Positions 33,241 to 44,457 of a DNA stretch of 64,000 bases are shown in pieces (positions within the stretch are counted from its first letter, which is position 1; each line of letters begins with the position of its first letter). Below the pieces are notes generated by a model, which saw nothing but the letters and a program-made list of their open reading frames with translations, did not search any database and was not told the DNA's origin. The stretch comes from Rhodospirillaceae bacterium. Lineage in GTDB: Bacteria; Pseudomonadota; Alphaproteobacteria; Rhodospirillales; UBA2165. The position numbers and the translations under genes were made by a program. The stretch is taken from the NCBI GenBank assembly GCA_002723345.1, contig PBNV01000004.1, positions 21,423 through 85,422 on the forward strand, read 5' to 3'.

Positions 33241-36200
33241 TTAAGAACGGTCATAGGCTAGGTTTGGTGCCAGCCAACGCTCCGCCGTTTGCACCTGCTC
33301 TCCGCGACGCCGGGCATAATCTTCCACCTGATCTCGGCCGACACGGCCGATCCCAAAATAACGGGCTTCCGGATGGCTAAAATAATAGCCGGACACGGAT
33401 GCGGTCGGCATCATTGCGAAACTCTCTGTCAGATCAATGCCCGTTTCATTTGGCACATCTAGTAAGTCGAAAAGCTGACGTTTGGGACTATGATCGGGAC
33501 AGGCGGGATAACCGGGCGCCGGGCGAATACCAACATAAGCTTCCTTAATGAGTTCTTCGTTGGTGAAGCATTCCGCCGAAGCGTATCCCCAATAATCGGT
33601 GCGCACCCGCTCGTGCAGCCGTTCTGCAAAAGCTTCTGCCAAACGGTCCGCCAGGGATTTCAGAAGGATGCTGTTATAGTCATCGTTGGCTCCCTCGAAT
33701 TCCGAGAGTTTTTCATCGATGCCTACACCAGCGGTCACGGCAAAAAGACCGATGTAGTCTGCCAAGCCTGATGACTTCGGGGCAATAAAATCAGCGAGAC
33801 ACAAATTTGCACGGGTTTGATCTCGAACCATCTGCTGGCGAAGGAAGGGAAGCCTTGCAACGACAGTATCCCTGCTCTCGTCGGAATAAATCTCAATATC
33901 GTCTCCGAGGGAATAGGCCGGGAAAAATTTTAAAACGCCGTTCGCGATCAGCCACTTTTCGTCGATGAGCCTTTGGAGCATGATTTTGGCATCATTGAAC
34001 AAGGGTCGTGCAGACCCCCCAACGATATCATCCTCCAAAATTTGGGGATAAATTCCAGCCAATTCCCAGGTTCGAAAGAAAGGCGTCCAATCGATCCGCG
34101 CTACGAGTTCCGCCACGTCATACTGCGGCAACGCGATTGTCTCTAAACTACTGGGGCGAGGCGGGGTATAGCCCGTCCAGTCCAATTTGACGGCGTTTTT
34201 CCGCGCCTGGTCCAGCGTCGCCAGTGATTTCGCATGGCGCGCACTGTGTGCCTCCCGCAGCGCTCTATACTCGTGAGCAACTTTTTCAACAAAGTCATCT
34301 TTTTGTGATTCACTTAACAATTGGCTGGCAACGCCGACGGCCCGCGAGGCGTCGACTACGTGCAGGGTCGGCCCCTGGTACGCCGGAGCAATTTTTACCG
34401 CCGTGTGCATCTTGGATGTGGTCGCACCGCCAACAAGTAAGGGGACTTGAAATCCGCTACGGGTCATTTCCGATGCCACCGTAATCATTTCCTCCAAAGA
34501 GGGCGTAATCAATCCGGAGAGCCCAATGATATCGACATTTTTTTCCTTGGCCTCTTTGAGTATTTTCTCGTAAGGCACCATAACCCCTAAGTCGATGACG
34601 TCGTAATTATTGCATTGCAGAACGACCCCAACGATATTTTTACCAATGTCATGAACATCACCTTTGACGGTCGCCATCAGGACCTTGCCCTTGCTTGAAC
34701 TTCGTTTGGTCTCATTTCTCTCAGCTTCGATGAACGGAATTAAATGAGCAACAGCCTGTTTCATCACCCGAGCGCTTTTGACCACCTGGGGCAAGAACAT
34801 CTGACCAGACCCAAAGAGATCCCCAACAACGTTCATGCCATCCATCAGCGGGCCCTCGATGACGTCAATCGGCCGTTCAGCGTTCTGTCGGGCTTCCTCC
34901 GTATCGGCCACGATATAATCGGTAATTCCACGCACCAGGGCGTGGGTCAGACGCTCTGTGACAGATCTCTCGCGCCAAGTGAGATCCTCCGCATTATTTT
35001 TACTGACACCGCTGGCGTCGTCTGCAACGGCGAGCAAGCGCTCTGTCCCATCCGGACGCCTGTTCAAGACAACGTCCTCAACTCGTTCCCTCAAGTCAGG
35101 TGGGATGTCCGCATAAACCGCAAGCTGCCCGGCGTTTACAATACCCATGTCCATGCCGGCTTGGACCGCATGATATAAGAAAACGGCGTGCATGGTCTCC
35201 CGGACTGCAGTGTTTCCTCGGAACGAAAATGACATGTTGCTGACACCGCCACTGATCAAGGCATGGGGGAGCGTTTCTTTAATGTGCCGCGTGGCGTTGA
35301 TGTAATCAGCAGAGAAATTAGCATGCTCGGCGATACCAGTGGCGATGGGGAAAATGTTGGGATCAAAAATAATGTCCTGCGGCGAAAACCCGATCTCCCC
35401 CGTTAGAATTTTATAGCTGCGCTCACAGATCTCGATCATCCTGTCGAAACTATCTGCCTGACCTTCTTCGTCGAACGCCATAACGACAACGGCGGCCCCA
35501 TATTTCATAATTTCACGGGCCTGTGCGGCAAAAATCTCTTCGCCTTCCTTGAGGCTGATGGAGTTAACGACAGATTTGCCCTGCACACATTTCAAACCCG
35601 CTTCGATAACCGACCAACGCGAGGAGTCGATCATGATCGGAACGCGGCAAATGTCCGGCTCCGCCGCAATCAGTTTCAAAAAACGGTCCATTGCTGCGAC
35701 GGAATCAAGCATGGCTTCGTCCATGTTCACATCAATAATCTGGGCACCGTTAAATACTTGCTGGCGAGCGACATCCAAGGCAGTTTCGTAATCGCCCTCA
35801 ACGATCAGCCGATTAAATCGGGCGGAGCCCGCGACATTCGTGCGTTCTCCGATATTGATAAATCCCGTCACAGCATCAGCACATAGTGGCTCCAAACCGC
35901 TTAAACGGCATTGAATGGGCAGGACCGGCAACGGCCTTGGCGCGGCATCCGATACAAGATCAGAGAGCGCTTGCACATGTGCCGGTGTGGTTCCACAGCA
36001 CCCACCGACAACATTTACAAATCCACTATCCACAAATTCACCGATGGTCTCCACCATATCGGCCGGCGTCTCGTCATACTCCCCGAATTCATTGGGCAGG
36101 CCGGCATTTGGATGTAGGCTAACAAAGGTGTCTGCCACGCGCGAAAGCGCCTGGATGTGTGGACGCAGGTCGGCCGCCCCAAGCGCACAATTCAACCCGA

Positions 36201-36960
36201 CAATTAGAGGTTTCGCATGCGCTATTGAATTCCAGAAAGCCTCTGGTGTTTGACCAGATAATGTTCGTCCTGATGCATCGGTAATGGTGCCGGAGAGCAT
36301 CAGTGGAATGTCTTGACCCCGGTCTTCTTGTATAGTTAGAACGGCGTAAATAGCCGCTTTAGCGTTCAACGTGTCAAAAATGGTTTCGATTAAAATGAAA
36401 TCAGCGCCGCCGTCCAAAAGTCCCTCTGCCGCCTCGCGGTAGGAAGCTGATAATTCATCAAAACCTGTATTCCTATGTCCGGGATCATTTACATCTGGGG
36501 AGATAGAAGCCGTGCGGTTGGTTGGACCAAGTACACCCGCGACGAACCTTGCTTTGCCCGGGTTCTCGGCGTCGGCCTCCTGGACCGCCTGGCGCGCGAG
36601 TTTGCTCCCAGCAACGTTCAGCTCCCTAACCAAATGCGCGGTTCCGTAATCAGATTGTGAGATCGAAGTTGCGTTAAATGTATTCGTTTCGATGATGTCG
36701 GCGCCGGCCGCCAGATAGGCGCGGTGGATATCCAGGATGGCCTCAGGCTTAGTCAGGGTAAGGATATCATTATTTCCCTTTATATCTTGAGTATGATCCT
36801 TGAGAATATCTCCACGATAGTCTTCTTCGCCGAGCCGCAATGACTGAATCATGGTGCCCGTTGCGCCGTCGAGCACAGCAATGTGCGAGGATAATAATGT
36901 CTTCAAGGCTGCCCTACAGGAGGCGCGCGGAATGCCGGAAAGTGACGTGACATAATTCAT
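33241..36960 (-). CDS. metH: Cobalamin-dependent methionine synthase
   Basis: A 1239-residue full-length enzyme. Domains in order: homocysteine-binding with [11 protein letters not shown] and the zinc-ligand region VGGCCGTTP; pterin-binding from [19 protein letters not shown]; cap domain with [16 protein letters not shown]12-binding with the DxHxxG motif in [15 protein letters not shown]; and the AdoMet reactivation domain with [15 protein letters not shown] and [18 protein letters not shown]. It methylates homocysteine using methyl-THF and B12. It lies 11 bases after metF, so the two form one operon, downstream of the ArsR-methyltransferase gene. Confidence 0.97.
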   Translation of the reverse strand: MNYVTSLSGIPRASCRAALKTLLSSHIAVLDGATGTMIQSLRLGEEDYRGDILKDHTQDIKGNNDILTLTKPEAILDIHRAYLAAGADIIETNTFNATSISQSDYGTAHLVRELNVAGSKLARQAVQEADAENPGKARFVAGVLGPTNRTASISPDVNDPGHRNTGFDELSASYREAAEGLLDGGADFILIETIFDTLNAKAAIYAVLTIQEDRGQDIPLMLSGTITDASGRTLSGQTPEAFWNSIAHAKPLIVGLNCALGAADLRPHIQALSRVADTFVSLHPNAGLPNEFGEYDETPADMVETIGEFVDSGFVNVVGGCCGTTPAHVQALSDLVSDAAPRPLPVLPIQCRLSGLEPLCADAVTGFINIGERTNVAGSARFNRLIVEGDYETALDVARQQVFNGAQIIDVNMDEAMLDSVAAMDRFLKLIAAEPDICRVPIMIDSSRWSVIEAGLKCVQGKSVVNSISLKEGEEIFAAQAREIMKYGAAVVVMAFDEEGQADSFDRMIEICERSYKILTGEIGFSPQDIIFDPNIFPIATGIAEHANFSADYINATRHIKETLPHALISGGVSNMSFSFRGNTAVRETMHAVFLYHAVQAGMDMGIVNAGQLAVYADIPPDLRERVEDVVLNRRPDGTERLLAVADDASGVSKNNAEDLTWRERSVTERLTHALVRGITDYIVADTEEARQNAERPIDVIEGPLMDGMNVVGDLFGSGQMFLPQVVKSARVMKQAVAHLIPFIEAERNETKRSSSKGKVLMATVKGDVHDIGKNIVGVVLQCNNYDVIDLGVMVPYEKILKEAKEKNVDIIGLSGLITPSLEEMITVASEMTRSGFQVPLLVGGATTSKMHTAVKIAPAYQGPTLHVVDASRAVGVASQLLSESQKDDFVEKVAHEYRALREAHSARHAKSLATLDQARKNAVKLDWTGYTPPRPSSLETIALPQYDVAELVARIDWTPFFRTWELAGIYPQILEDDIVGGSARPLFNDAKIMLQRLIDEKWLIANGVLKFFPAYSLGDDIEIYSDESRDTVVARLPFLRQQMVRDQTRANLCLADFIAPKSSGLADYIGLFAVTAGVGIDEKLSEFEGANDDYNSILLKSLADRLAEAFAERLHERVRTDYWGYASAECFTNEELIKEAYVGIRPAPGYPACPDHSPKRQLFDLLDVPNETGIDLTESFAMMPTASVSGYYFSHPEARYFGIGRVGRDQVEDYARRRGEQVQTAERWLAPNLAYDRS

Positions 36961-36971
36961 TTATCTGTTCT

Positions 36972-37889
36972 CTATTCGTTTTTAGGCTGGTTTGGGCGGA
37001 GACCAAGCACATGGCAAATCGCGTAAGATAGATCAGCCCTATTCAGGGTATAAAAATGAATGTCTTCCACACCCTCCGAGACTAGAAACCGGCTTAATTC
37101 GATGGCAACGCTCGCCGCAACCAGTTGACGTGTCCCGGGATCTTCATCCAAGCCGTCAAACCAGTCGGCCATCCAGACCGGAACCGACGTGCCGCATAAT
37201 TTGCTGAATGACATCACCTGGGAAAAATTTGTAACTGGCAAGATGCCAGGCACGATTGGAATGGTAATGCCTGACGCTGCTGCCCGGTCCCTAAATTTTA
37301 AATACACGTCTGGCTCGAAAAAAAACTGGGTAATGGCCCGCCTGGCGCCCTCATCGACCTTTCGTTTCAAATTGTCCAGATCAGCGCCTGGAGACCTGGC
37401 TTCTGGATGCGTCTCGGGATAAGCTGCCACACTAATCTCAAAGTCCGCGATAGACCTAAGACCGCGGACCAAGTCTGCTGCATAGAGGTACCCATCTGGG
37501 TCGGGCTGATACACAGGATGACCATCTGGTGGATCTCCTCGAAGCGCCACGATATGACGAATGCCAGCGTCCCAATAACGCCGCGCAATGTCATGTATTT
37601 CATCCGTTGAGGCGCCGACGCATGTCAAGTGAGCCGCTGTGGGTATGCCGGTTTCCGCTTGCAGACGCGACACAATTTCATGGGTTTTTTCGCGTGTGTT
37701 TCCTCCCGCGCCGTACGTTACAGACATAAAGGAGGGCCCGAGGGGTGCCAATCGTTCCACTGAAAGCCAAAGGGCACGCTCCATTTTTTCTGATTTCGGC
37801 GGAAAAAACTCAAATGACACGCGCACATCCGCCGTAAAGCCCATAGTTCTCTCAACTTCCTTTTGACGCGTATTCTGGAGGTTGTACAT
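36972..37889 (-). CDS. metF: 5,10-Methylenetetrahydrofolate reductase
   Basis: A 305-residue flavoprotein. It reduces methylene-THF to methyl-THF, the methyl donor for MetH just downstream. The signature VSFEFFPPKSEKMERALW, SVTYGAGGNTREKT and the later IRHIVALRGDPPDG and VGARRAITQFFFEPDVY-like segments (EGARRAITQFFFEPDVYLKF) are visible. The ATG at 37889 follows the upstream gene stop by 1 base, which suggests coupled translation; an ATG at 37844 after AAGGAAG is also possible and gives a protein starting MGFTADVRVSFE. Confidence 0.95.
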   Translation of the reverse strand: MYNLQNTRQKEVERTMGFTADVRVSFEFFPPKSEKMERALWLSVERLAPLGPSFMSVTYGAGGNTREKTHEIVSRLQAETGIPTAAHLTCVGASTDEIHDIARRYWDAGIRHIVALRGDPPDGHPVYQPDPDGYLYAADLVRGLRSIADFEISVAAYPETHPEARSPGADLDNLKRKVDEGARRAITQFFFEPDVYLKFRDRAAASGITIPIVPGILPVTNFSQVMSFSKLCGTSVPVWMADWFDGLDEDPGTRQLVAASVAIELSRFLVSEGVEDIHFYTLNRADLSYAICHVLGLRPNQPKNE

Positions 37890-37890
37890 T

Positions 37891-38823
37891 TTATGCTTTT
37901 CGTCCCGTCCAGAGTGTCACCGTCAGTTCACGGCCCGGGAACTCGATAGGAGGAGAGGCTGTAAGATGAAACTGGCTGAGCAGACCTTGTATTTCTGAAT
38001 CAGAGAACCCCAGTCTCCGATGCTGAAATTCCTCTCTAAAGTCCTCGTGATTATGAGGGGCAAAGTCAATTATTACCGCTGTTCCCGAATGCCGCATGAC
38101 TCTTGATATTTCCGCAAAAACATCAGCTGGCTGACCAGCATAATGGAGCACCTGGTGAAGCGTTACGAAATCGAACGCGCTGTCTTCGTAAGGCAGGTGG
38201 TACATATTCCCCTGTCTGACACGGCAATGTTCTAGCCCTGGCTTGTCGAGGTTGGTCCGTGCCACCGAGAGCATCTCTGGAGATAAATCAACTCCCTCCC
38301 CCGACATTATAAAGGGAGCAAGTATTTCTAATATTCTGCCGGTCCCTGTTCCAATGTCGAGCAGGGTCTCCGGCATCTCTCTCTCGACCAGCTCGCACAG
38401 TGCTCGTTCAACGTCCAGGTCCTCTACGTGGAGAGATCTAAGTTTTTCCCATTTCGAAGCCACTTGCTGGAAATACTTTTCTGCCGCATCAAGCCGCGCA
38501 TCTTTTATCTGGTTCAGACGCAATTGATCTGACCTTGCGCGAGCGTCCGAGGCTGGAATGAATGCGAGTATTTGCTGAGTTAGTGACCGGATCTCCGCCG
38601 AATTTACAAGTCGGTAAAAAACAAAGTTCCCCTCCCGAACCCGCTCGAGCAAACCCGCGTCACATAGGATTTTGAGATGACGGGACACACGCGGCTGGCT
38701 CTGTCCCATTATTTGAACAAATTCAGTAACTGTAAATTCTCCGCGCGCGCACATTGCCAAAAGTCGCAAGCGGCTCTCATCAGAAACAGATTTTAAAAGA
38801 CGGACAACAAGATCCAATGTCAT
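37891..38823 (-). CDS. ArsR-family HTH regulator fused to a SAM-dependent methyltransferase
   Basis: About 310 residues from the ATG at 38823, with GGAG 5 bases before it; an upstream TTG is not needed. The first ~85 residues are an ArsR winged helix (SVSDESRLRLLAMC, QSQPRVSRHLKILCDAGLLERVREGNFVFYR). A linker leads to a class I methyltransferase with motif I LLDIGTGTGRILEILAP (about 154-170) and GVDLSPEM, then QVLHYAGQPADVFAEISRVM. The fusion sits upstream of metF-metH, where regulators that sense SAM or SAH are known, so the methyltransferase part may serve as a sensor or an active enzyme. It likely controls its own operon. Confidence 0.92.
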   Translation of the reverse strand: MTLDLVVRLLKSVSDESRLRLLAMCARGEFTVTEFVQIMGQSQPRVSRHLKILCDAGLLERVREGNFVFYRLVNSAEIRSLTQQILAFIPASDARARSDQLRLNQIKDARLDAAEKYFQQVASKWEKLRSLHVEDLDVERALCELVEREMPETLLDIGTGTGRILEILAPFIMSGEGVDLSPEMLSVARTNLDKPGLEHCRVRQGNMYHLPYEDSAFDFVTLHQVLHYAGQPADVFAEISRVMRHSGTAVIIDFAPHNHEDFREEFQHRRLGFSDSEIQGLLSQFHLTASPPIEFPGRELTVTLWTGRKA

Positions 38824-39199
38824 AACTCCACGTAATATTAAGCCATATAACAATATGATTATATAGACAATATTACATTTTCCCGCTAACTATAAGGACC
38901 AATGTAAAAACACCTCGTGAAATTCTGGAACAACTCATTAACAGGCGTTTTCCTATTCAGGATCAGCGCGAAGTGTTGCTAAAATAGCACAGAGAGAGCC
39001 ATAGAGACGCCCTCGACGGGAGACCCCGCTGGTCTTTTCAGAAAGCCTCTGTTAATTTTTATTGTGTAAGAATATAGCATTGTCGTGGTACCCGAGGTCA
39101 TCTTGGATTGGCGCTAGGCTCTCAAAATATTGAGGTCTCCAAGAAGAGAAGCACAATATAGAGCGATGGCTCTTAACAAGCGTTGAGGATGAGGTTGAA
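38824..39199. other. Gene-free gap upstream of the ArsR-metF-metH operon
   Basis: About 376 bases, AT-rich near 38830-38880. I see no coding frame. The main object is a near-palindrome at 38843-38866 (listed separately). No known riboswitch core could be recognised by eye, but a computed fold was not done. Confidence 0.5.
38843..38866. promoter_or_regulatory. Near-palindromic AT-rich site, possible operator
   Basis: CATATAA, 8 bases CAATATGA, then TTATATA: the outer halves are inverted repeats with one mismatch, and the central ATAT is symmetric. It lies about 20-45 bases upstream of the ATG at 38823, a normal place for an operator of an autoregulated ArsR gene. Binding is inferred only from position and symmetry. 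Confidence 0.45.
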
Positions 39200-40027
39200 T
39201 TGGTGGGTCGAATTCTTCAAAAACCCTGTCTGAGGTCTTTCGTGGTCGTTATCAGCGTTTTCGTGCTGTCCAACTGTGCCTCAGCCCCTAAAGGTGATCC
39301 GGAGACGCTGGCTGAATTTCAGAAACTCAATGATCCGATCGAGCCAACCAATCGGGCTATTTTCAGCTTAAACCAAGGCATAGATAAGGCCATCATCAAA
39401 CCAATTACGGGCTTTTATCGGACCATCACGCCGGCACCTGCGCGGGAAGCCGTCCATAGTTTTTTGGAGAACCTTCGAACCCCAGTCATCCTTGCCAATG
39501 ATGTTCTACAAGGAGAAATTGGGCGCGCCGGCAATACTGTCATCCGGTTCGGCGTAAACTCCACCTGGGGTATCTTGGGGTTTAGAGATGCTGCGTCAGA
39601 TCTTGGCTTTGAACATCATACAGAGGATTTCGGGCAAACGCTCGCCATGTGGGGCATTGGCGAGGGACCCTTTTTAATGTTGCCCGTGCTCGGGCCATCC
39701 AACCCACGCGATGCGGTAGGCAAAGTGGTTGATTATCTCATAGACCCCATAAATTGGTGGGCAACGAATACAGATAGTGGTGTCGTCTCTATGACCAGAA
39801 CGGGCATCACTGGCATCGACACACGGGATCAACTTTGGGACGTGTTGGAGGATATTGATAAAAACTCTTTGGATCCCTATGCATCGATTAGAAGCCTTTA
39901 CCGCCAGCGCCGGATGGATGATATCAGGAATGGTGCAGAGGTGGATGATCCTCCGGCCCCGACCCTCGGTGGAGATTTTGAGTTAGCCGATCCTGAGGGA
40001 ATGGACAGGGCTCCGACCAATAAATGA
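39200..40027 (+). CDS. mlaA: MlaA/VacJ-family outer-membrane lipoprotein
   Basis: A 275-residue lipoprotein. The signal peptide ends in a lipobox LSNC (Cys26), followed by family motifs PIEPTNRAIFSLNQGIDKAI, GRAGNTVIRFGVNSTWGILGFRDAASDLGFEHHTEDFGQTLAMWGIGEGPFLMLPVLGPSNPRDAVG. MlaA helps remove phospholipids from the outer leaflet of the outer membrane. The start is TTG or GTG (positions 39200 or 39203), both near a GAGG site. Its stop overlaps the mlaC start by four bases. Confidence 0.93.
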   Translation: MVGRILQKPCLRSFVVVISVFVLSNCASAPKGDPETLAEFQKLNDPIEPTNRAIFSLNQGIDKAIIKPITGFYRTITPAPAREAVHSFLENLRTPVILANDVLQGEIGRAGNTVIRFGVNSTWGILGFRDAASDLGFEHHTEDFGQTLAMWGIGEGPFLMLPVLGPSNPRDAVGKVVDYLIDPINWWATNTDSGVVSMTRTGITGIDTRDQLWDVLEDIDKNSLDPYASIRSLYRQRRMDDIRNGAEVDDPPAPTLGGDFELADPEGMDRAPTNK

Positions 40028-40650
40028 AATTCGCGTTCCGGACGACCTACCTAGCGATCATTGGGACAATTGTCTTATTCTCGCCAATAACGGCCAAAGC
40101 AGAGGCAAATGGGTTCCATAAGGGTGCCAGCACGTTTGTGATGGCACTGGCCAATGATGTGATTACCAACTTAACAGGCAATGCACTCACTGACTTACAG
40201 CGCCAAGAAAAACTGCGGGGCATCCTCAAATCTTATTTTGATGTGAACAGCATTGGAAAGTGGGTGCTGGGTCGGCATTGGCGAAAAGCGAGTGCCGCGG
40301 AAAGATCAGAGTATCTAGGATTATTTGAAGATCTGATCGTCAATACGTACGCCATTCGCTTTAAAAGTTACGCGAATGAAAAAATCAAACTGACTGGGAC
40401 CGCCAGTCGCGGCCAAACGGCGATTGTTAAATCTGTCATTGAACGAGGGAGCCAACAACCAGTTCGCGTCGATTGGCGGGTGACCTACCCCGATGGTCAA
40501 TATAAAATCTTTGACATCGTGATCGAGGGCGTGAGCATGATCCAGACCCAGCGGTCAGAGTTTAGCTCAGTAATCCGGCGCAACGGCGGACGGGTCTCGG
40601 GCCTTATTGCAACCCTCAAAAATAGATCCCGAAGCGGTGCCCGAAACTAA
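40024..40650 (+). CDS. mlaC: MlaC/Ttg2D-family periplasmic phospholipid-binding protein
   Basis: A 208-residue secreted protein with a signal peptide (about residues 1-29, ending AKA) and the MlaC domain with the motifs FDVNSIGKWVLGRHWRKASAAERSEYLGLFEDLIVNTYAIRFKSY and QPVRVDWRVTYPDGQYKIFDIVIEGVSMIQTQRSEF. MlaC carries phospholipid between MlaA and the MlaFEDB pump; the other Mla genes are not in this window. Overlap ATGA with mlaA shows that the two are translated together. Confidence 0.93.
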   Translation: MKFAFRTTYLAIIGTIVLFSPITAKAEANGFHKGASTFVMALANDVITNLTGNALTDLQRQEKLRGILKSYFDVNSIGKWVLGRHWRKASAAERSEYLGLFEDLIVNTYAIRFKSYANEKIKLTGTASRGQTAIVKSVIERGSQQPVRVDWRVTYPDGQYKIFDIVIEGVSMIQTQRSEFSSVIRRNGGRVSGLIATLKNRSRSGARN

Positions 40651-40671
40651 ACCTCAGATCGGCCTCGAACC

Positions 40672-42354
40672 TCAGTCTCGCGTAAGCGGCTTGTATTTAA
40701 TCCGGTGTGGCTGGTCCGCCTTTAAGCCTAACCGTCGCTTTCGGTCCTCCTCGTAATCCGCATAATTTCCCTCAAACCACTCAACGTGGCTCTCGCCTTC
40801 AAACGCCAGAATGTGTGTGGCGAGCCGATCCAGGAACCAGCGATCATGGCTGACCACAACTGCACATCCGGGAAAGTCTAAAAGCGCAGCCTCCAGGGCC
40901 CGAAGCGTATCCACATCCAAGTCATTCGTGGGTTCGTCTAAAAGAACCACATTTGCGCCGGCTTTAAGAACCTTGGCCAAATGGACACGGTTTCTCTCAC
41001 CGCCAGACAACTGGCCAACTTTTTTCTGCTGATCGGCGCCTCTAAAGTTAAACTGCGAGACATATGCCCGGCTTTGCATCGTCCGATGGCCCAAATCCAC
41101 CTCATCCAGACCATCTGAAATTTCCTCCCAAACGGTCTTATCTCCATCCAGTTCGGCGCGGGACTGATCAACATATCCAAGCGACACCGTATCACCCACG
41201 CGGATGTTTCCTCCGTCGGGGCCCTCCTGACCAGAAATCATGCGGAACAATGTAGTTTTGCCGCTCCCATTTGGGCCAATGACGCCAACAATTCCGCCGG
41301 GCGGCAGCTTAAAAGAGAGGTCTTCGATGAGAAGCTTATCCTCAAACCCCTTAGCTAGGCAGGAGGCCTCAATCACTAAGTCACCCAGCCGAGGACCAAC
41401 GGGCACAATGATCTGCGCCGTATCTGGAGACTTCTCCTTGGCCTCAGCCAACAAACTTTCATATGCCGTGATCCGTGCCTTACTTTTCGCCTGTCGAGCG
41501 CGCGGCGACTGGCGGATCCACTCCAGCTCGTTGGCGAGGGTACGCTGGCGCGCCTGTTCCTGTTTTTCTTCTTGTGCGAGCCGTTTGCCTTTCTGTTCAA
41601 GCCAGGCCGAGTAATTTCCCTCGTAAGGTATGCCGTTGCCACGATCCAGCTCAAGTATCCAGCCGGCCACGTTGTCGAGGAAATACCGATCGTGGGTAAT
41701 GGCAACGACAGTGCCCTCATACTCGTGCAAAAACCTCTCAAGCCAGGCGACGGACTCCGCATCAAGGTGGTTGGTCGGCTCGTCTAATAGCAGAAGGTCT
41801 GGTTTCTGCAACAGCAACTGACAGAGGGCAACACGTCGGCGCTCACCACCCGATAATTTATCTACATCCGCATCACCGGGAGGACACCTTAACGCGTCCA
41901 TGGCCATTTCAATGGTCCTCTCGAGCTCCCACCCATTCGCGGCATCAATTTGTTCTTGTAACTCGCCTTGCTCCTCCAGGAGCCTATTCATTTCGTCATC
42001 TTCAAGGGGTTCTGCGAACTTAGCGCTCACCTCGTTGAAACGGTCTATCAGGTTTTTGATCGCGCCAACTCCCTCCATGACGTTGCCTGCTACGTCCTTG
42101 GAGGGATCGAGTTCAGGTTCCTGAGGCAAATACCCCACACTTGCCCCGTCTGCAGACCAAGCCTCCCCATTAAACTCAGTCTCAATACCAGCCATAATTT
42201 TGAGAAGTGTCGATTTACCAGCCCCGTTGACACCTAAAACACCAATTTTTGCGCCAGGGTAAAAAGACAAGGATATATTCTTAAGCAGCTCGCGTCCCCC
42301 AGGAAGGACCTTGTTTAGCTGTTTCATGACATAAATATACTGATGAGAGGCCAT
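40672..42354 (-). CDS. ettA: Energy-dependent translational throttle protein EttA (ABC-F)
   Basis: A 560-residue ABC-F protein with two nucleotide-binding domains. The first has [37 protein letters not shown] and [22 protein letters not shown]; the second [36 protein letters not shown] and [15 protein letters not shown]. Between them lies the basic linker [13 protein letters not shown], which reaches the ribosome in EttA. It gates translation in response to the ATP/ADP ratio. No membrane domain is present. It converges with mlaC. Confidence 0.95.
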   Translation of the reverse strand: MASHQYIYVMKQLNKVLPGGRELLKNISLSFYPGAKIGVLGVNGAGKSTLLKIMAGIETEFNGEAWSADGASVGYLPQEPELDPSKDVAGNVMEGVGAIKNLIDRFNEVSAKFAEPLEDDEMNRLLEEQGELQEQIDAANGWELERTIEMAMDALRCPPGDADVDKLSGGERRRVALCQLLLQKPDLLLLDEPTNHLDAESVAWLERFLHEYEGTVVAITHDRYFLDNVAGWILELDRGNGIPYEGNYSAWLEQKGKRLAQEEKQEQARQRTLANELEWIRQSPRARQAKSKARITAYESLLAEAKEKSPDTAQIIVPVGPRLGDLVIEASCLAKGFEDKLLIEDLSFKLPPGGIVGVIGPNGSGKTTLFRMISGQEGPDGGNIRVGDTVSLGYVDQSRAELDGDKTVWEEISDGLDEVDLGHRTMQSRAYVSQFNFRGADQQKKVGQLSGGERNRVHLAKVLKAGANVVLLDEPTNDLDVDTLRALEAALLDFPGCAVVVSHDRWFLDRLATHILAFEGESHVEWFEGNYADYEEDRKRRLGLKADQPHRIKYKPLTRD

Positions 42355-42497
42355 TAGAAACTCCGGCTTTTAATGGGGGGGCAAAGTGGATGGTATGTAT
42401 ATCAGGTAAGCTTTTTTGTTCAATCGACCTGGTGTCGGGCGACCACAAAAATATTAAGTGAAGAGGTAGATTACTCCTTTGATAGAGTTCTAATTTC

Positions 42498-43997
42498 TCA
42501 GATCATCAACCTAATTAGCCATAATATTAAGGCAGCTAGCATACCTGAAGCAGGGACGGTGATTACCCAAGCAGCGATAATCCCCAGAAGATGGCGTCTC
42601 CGCACCAATTTCCGCTTCTGGACCTTGTCCATTTGTATAACAGCATCTTCTCCTGACAAGTTCGATGCCGGAGCGCCTGCAACTTCAAGAGATTTTCTCG
42701 ATTTGTAACCAGAATTTACAAGGAATTCTCTAAAAAATCCGACCCCGAAAACAGCGCCAACAGCAATGTGGGTTGAGCTTACGGGAAGACCTAAAGTTGA
42801 CGCGATAATAACGGTAATCGATGCCGATAAAGCTACACAAAATGCACGTGCCCTATCGAGCTTAGTGATTTTCTCGCCAACTATTTCAATAATTTTAGGC
42901 CCAAATAACAAAAGACCTACCGAAATCCCTATTGCACCTATCGCCAATATCCAAATAGGAAGTGTAACTTTGGCTGAGACTTCACCACCGCCCAAGACAC
43001 TTACTATCGCCGCTAAGGGGCCCACGGCATTTGCCACATCATTTGAACCATGGGCAAATGAGAGTAACGCCGCCGCACAAATCAGTGGAATAGTAAAGAG
43101 CTCGCCCACAGACTTTCGGCGGTTCTCCAAATGGATTGCAGCTTTAGAAACAGCCTGTTTTACGAAAACGTATGTGCCCGCAAAAAATAACAAGCCTATA
43201 AGGAAGATAATATTTACATCAGGTTTCCAAACTCGTTTGAGACCTTTCATAACTAAATAAACTGAGAATGCAGATGCCATAATGGCGACTAGTACCGGGA
43301 CCCAACGCTTTGACGCTAAAATCTTATCTTCTTTGTTCAAGATGAAGAATTGTATGAAAGCCAAAAAAGCAGCCGCGACAACACCACCTAAAACAGGTGA
43401 TATAACCCAACTTGCAGCAATTTTGGTCATTACCCCCCAATCCACGGTCGAGAGTCCTGCAGCAGCTATTCCGGCCCCCATCACTCCACCAACAATGGAA
43501 TGGGTAGTAGAGACTGGCGCGCCGATAAACGTTGCTAGATTTACCCATACAGCTGCCGCTAAAAGGGCAGACAACATCGCCCATACGAAAAGTTTGGGAT
43601 CGGTGAATGAGCTTGGATCAATGATACCTTTTGAAATCGTGGTAACAACATCACCCCCCGCTATCAGTGCGCCAGCAGCTTCAAAAATTGCGGCAATCAC
43701 GAGCGCGCCGACAATCGTAAGGGCCTTTGAGCCGACGGCGGGACCTACATTGTTAGCGACATCATTCGCCCCAATATTCATCGCCATATAACCGCCAACA
43801 ATGGCAGCAATAGCAAGGATGGTATATGTCTCCTCACTTCCAGCTTGAAGAAAAACAAACAACCAAACGCCAAGCAGGAAAAGAAGGCCGAAACCAAGGT
43901 TAAGATTTCTAGCACCAACTATGCTCGTCGCCTTTTCAAGCTGAGTGATACGCTTAAGGTCTTTATCTATTGTCTGCTTCTTACCCGCGATCGCCAT
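42498..43997 (-). CDS. PiT-family inorganic phosphate transporter
   Basis: About 499 residues from the ATG at 43997; a GTG three codons upstream overlaps the ribosome site. The two PiT signatures are present: MNIGANDVANNVGPAVGSKALTIVGAL and SFAHGSNDVANAVGPLAAI, separated by many membrane helices, with APVSTTHSIVGGVMGAG and LPVSSTHIAVGAVFGVG as the duplicated inner motifs. It takes up phosphate as a metal-phosphate complex with H+ or Na+. It is monocistronic. I could not recognise a Pho box upstream. Confidence 0.94.
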   Translation of the reverse strand: MAIAGKKQTIDKDLKRITQLEKATSIVGARNLNLGFGLLFLLGVWLFVFLQAGSEETYTILAIAAIVGGYMAMNIGANDVANNVGPAVGSKALTIVGALVIAAIFEAAGALIAGGDVVTTISKGIIDPSSFTDPKLFVWAMLSALLAAAVWVNLATFIGAPVSTTHSIVGGVMGAGIAAAGLSTVDWGVMTKIAASWVISPVLGGVVAAAFLAFIQFFILNKEDKILASKRWVPVLVAIMASAFSVYLVMKGLKRVWKPDVNIIFLIGLLFFAGTYVFVKQAVSKAAIHLENRRKSVGELFTIPLICAAALLSFAHGSNDVANAVGPLAAIVSVLGGGEVSAKVTLPIWILAIGAIGISVGLLLFGPKIIEIVGEKITKLDRARAFCVALSASITVIIASTLGLPVSSTHIAVGAVFGVGFFREFLVNSGYKSRKSLEVAGAPASNLSGEDAVIQMDKVQKRKLVRRRHLLGIIAAWVITVPASGMLAALILWLIRLMI

Positions 43998-44006
43998 CAA
44001 CCTCAC

Positions 44007-44457
44007 CTTTTTTACATTGCCACATCAGAAAATAATGGTCTTTTCCCAGATCCTCATAAATTGGCAAGAAAAAAAATAAACTCCTTTGTTAATTTCTCGA
44101 AACTGAATTTGAAAATGTTCAATCCATCGCAACACACTGATTCCAAAGGATAAAAAATCCTACCTTTATGGCCAGGTTGATTACGAGTGGGGGGGGTATT
44201 TTTCTTCGACAGTTATTGAAACCCAATTTTGAAAGCGATTCGTTGTAGGGTCAGAAAAGTAGTCTACATAGCAATTACAAGCGCAATGCGATTTTCTGAT
44301 ACACGTTAGCTTAGGATACGCATCGTAATTTCGCGACTGGGTGCTACGCGGTGATTACTGTATGATTTACAACAAATTGATATGCGCCAACGGAGCAAAA
44401 TTAATTAAGAGAGAGGCCTAAATAGCGATATTTGCCTTACTCACCTAAGATCCAGTA
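44007..44457. other. Gene-free gap
   Basis: About 450 bases between two minus-strand genes. AT-rich, with a G-run of eight near 44190. I find no convincing frame, no tRNA and no clear terminator. It could hold the promoter of the phosphate transporter gene and the 3' end of the monooxygenase message. Confidence 0.5.

Noticed and set aside
36961..38823. A SAM or cobalamin riboswitch ahead of metF or metH.
   Set aside because: The genes are separated by only 1-11 bases, leaving no room; none was recognised upstream of the operon either.
43998..44150. A Pho box for the phosphate transporter.
   Set aside because: No CTGTCAT-type direct repeats could be found by eye.
44140..44165. Short AT-rich hairpin AGGAT/ATCCT as a terminator.
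   Set aside because: Only 5 bp and AT-rich, with no following T-run of useful length.
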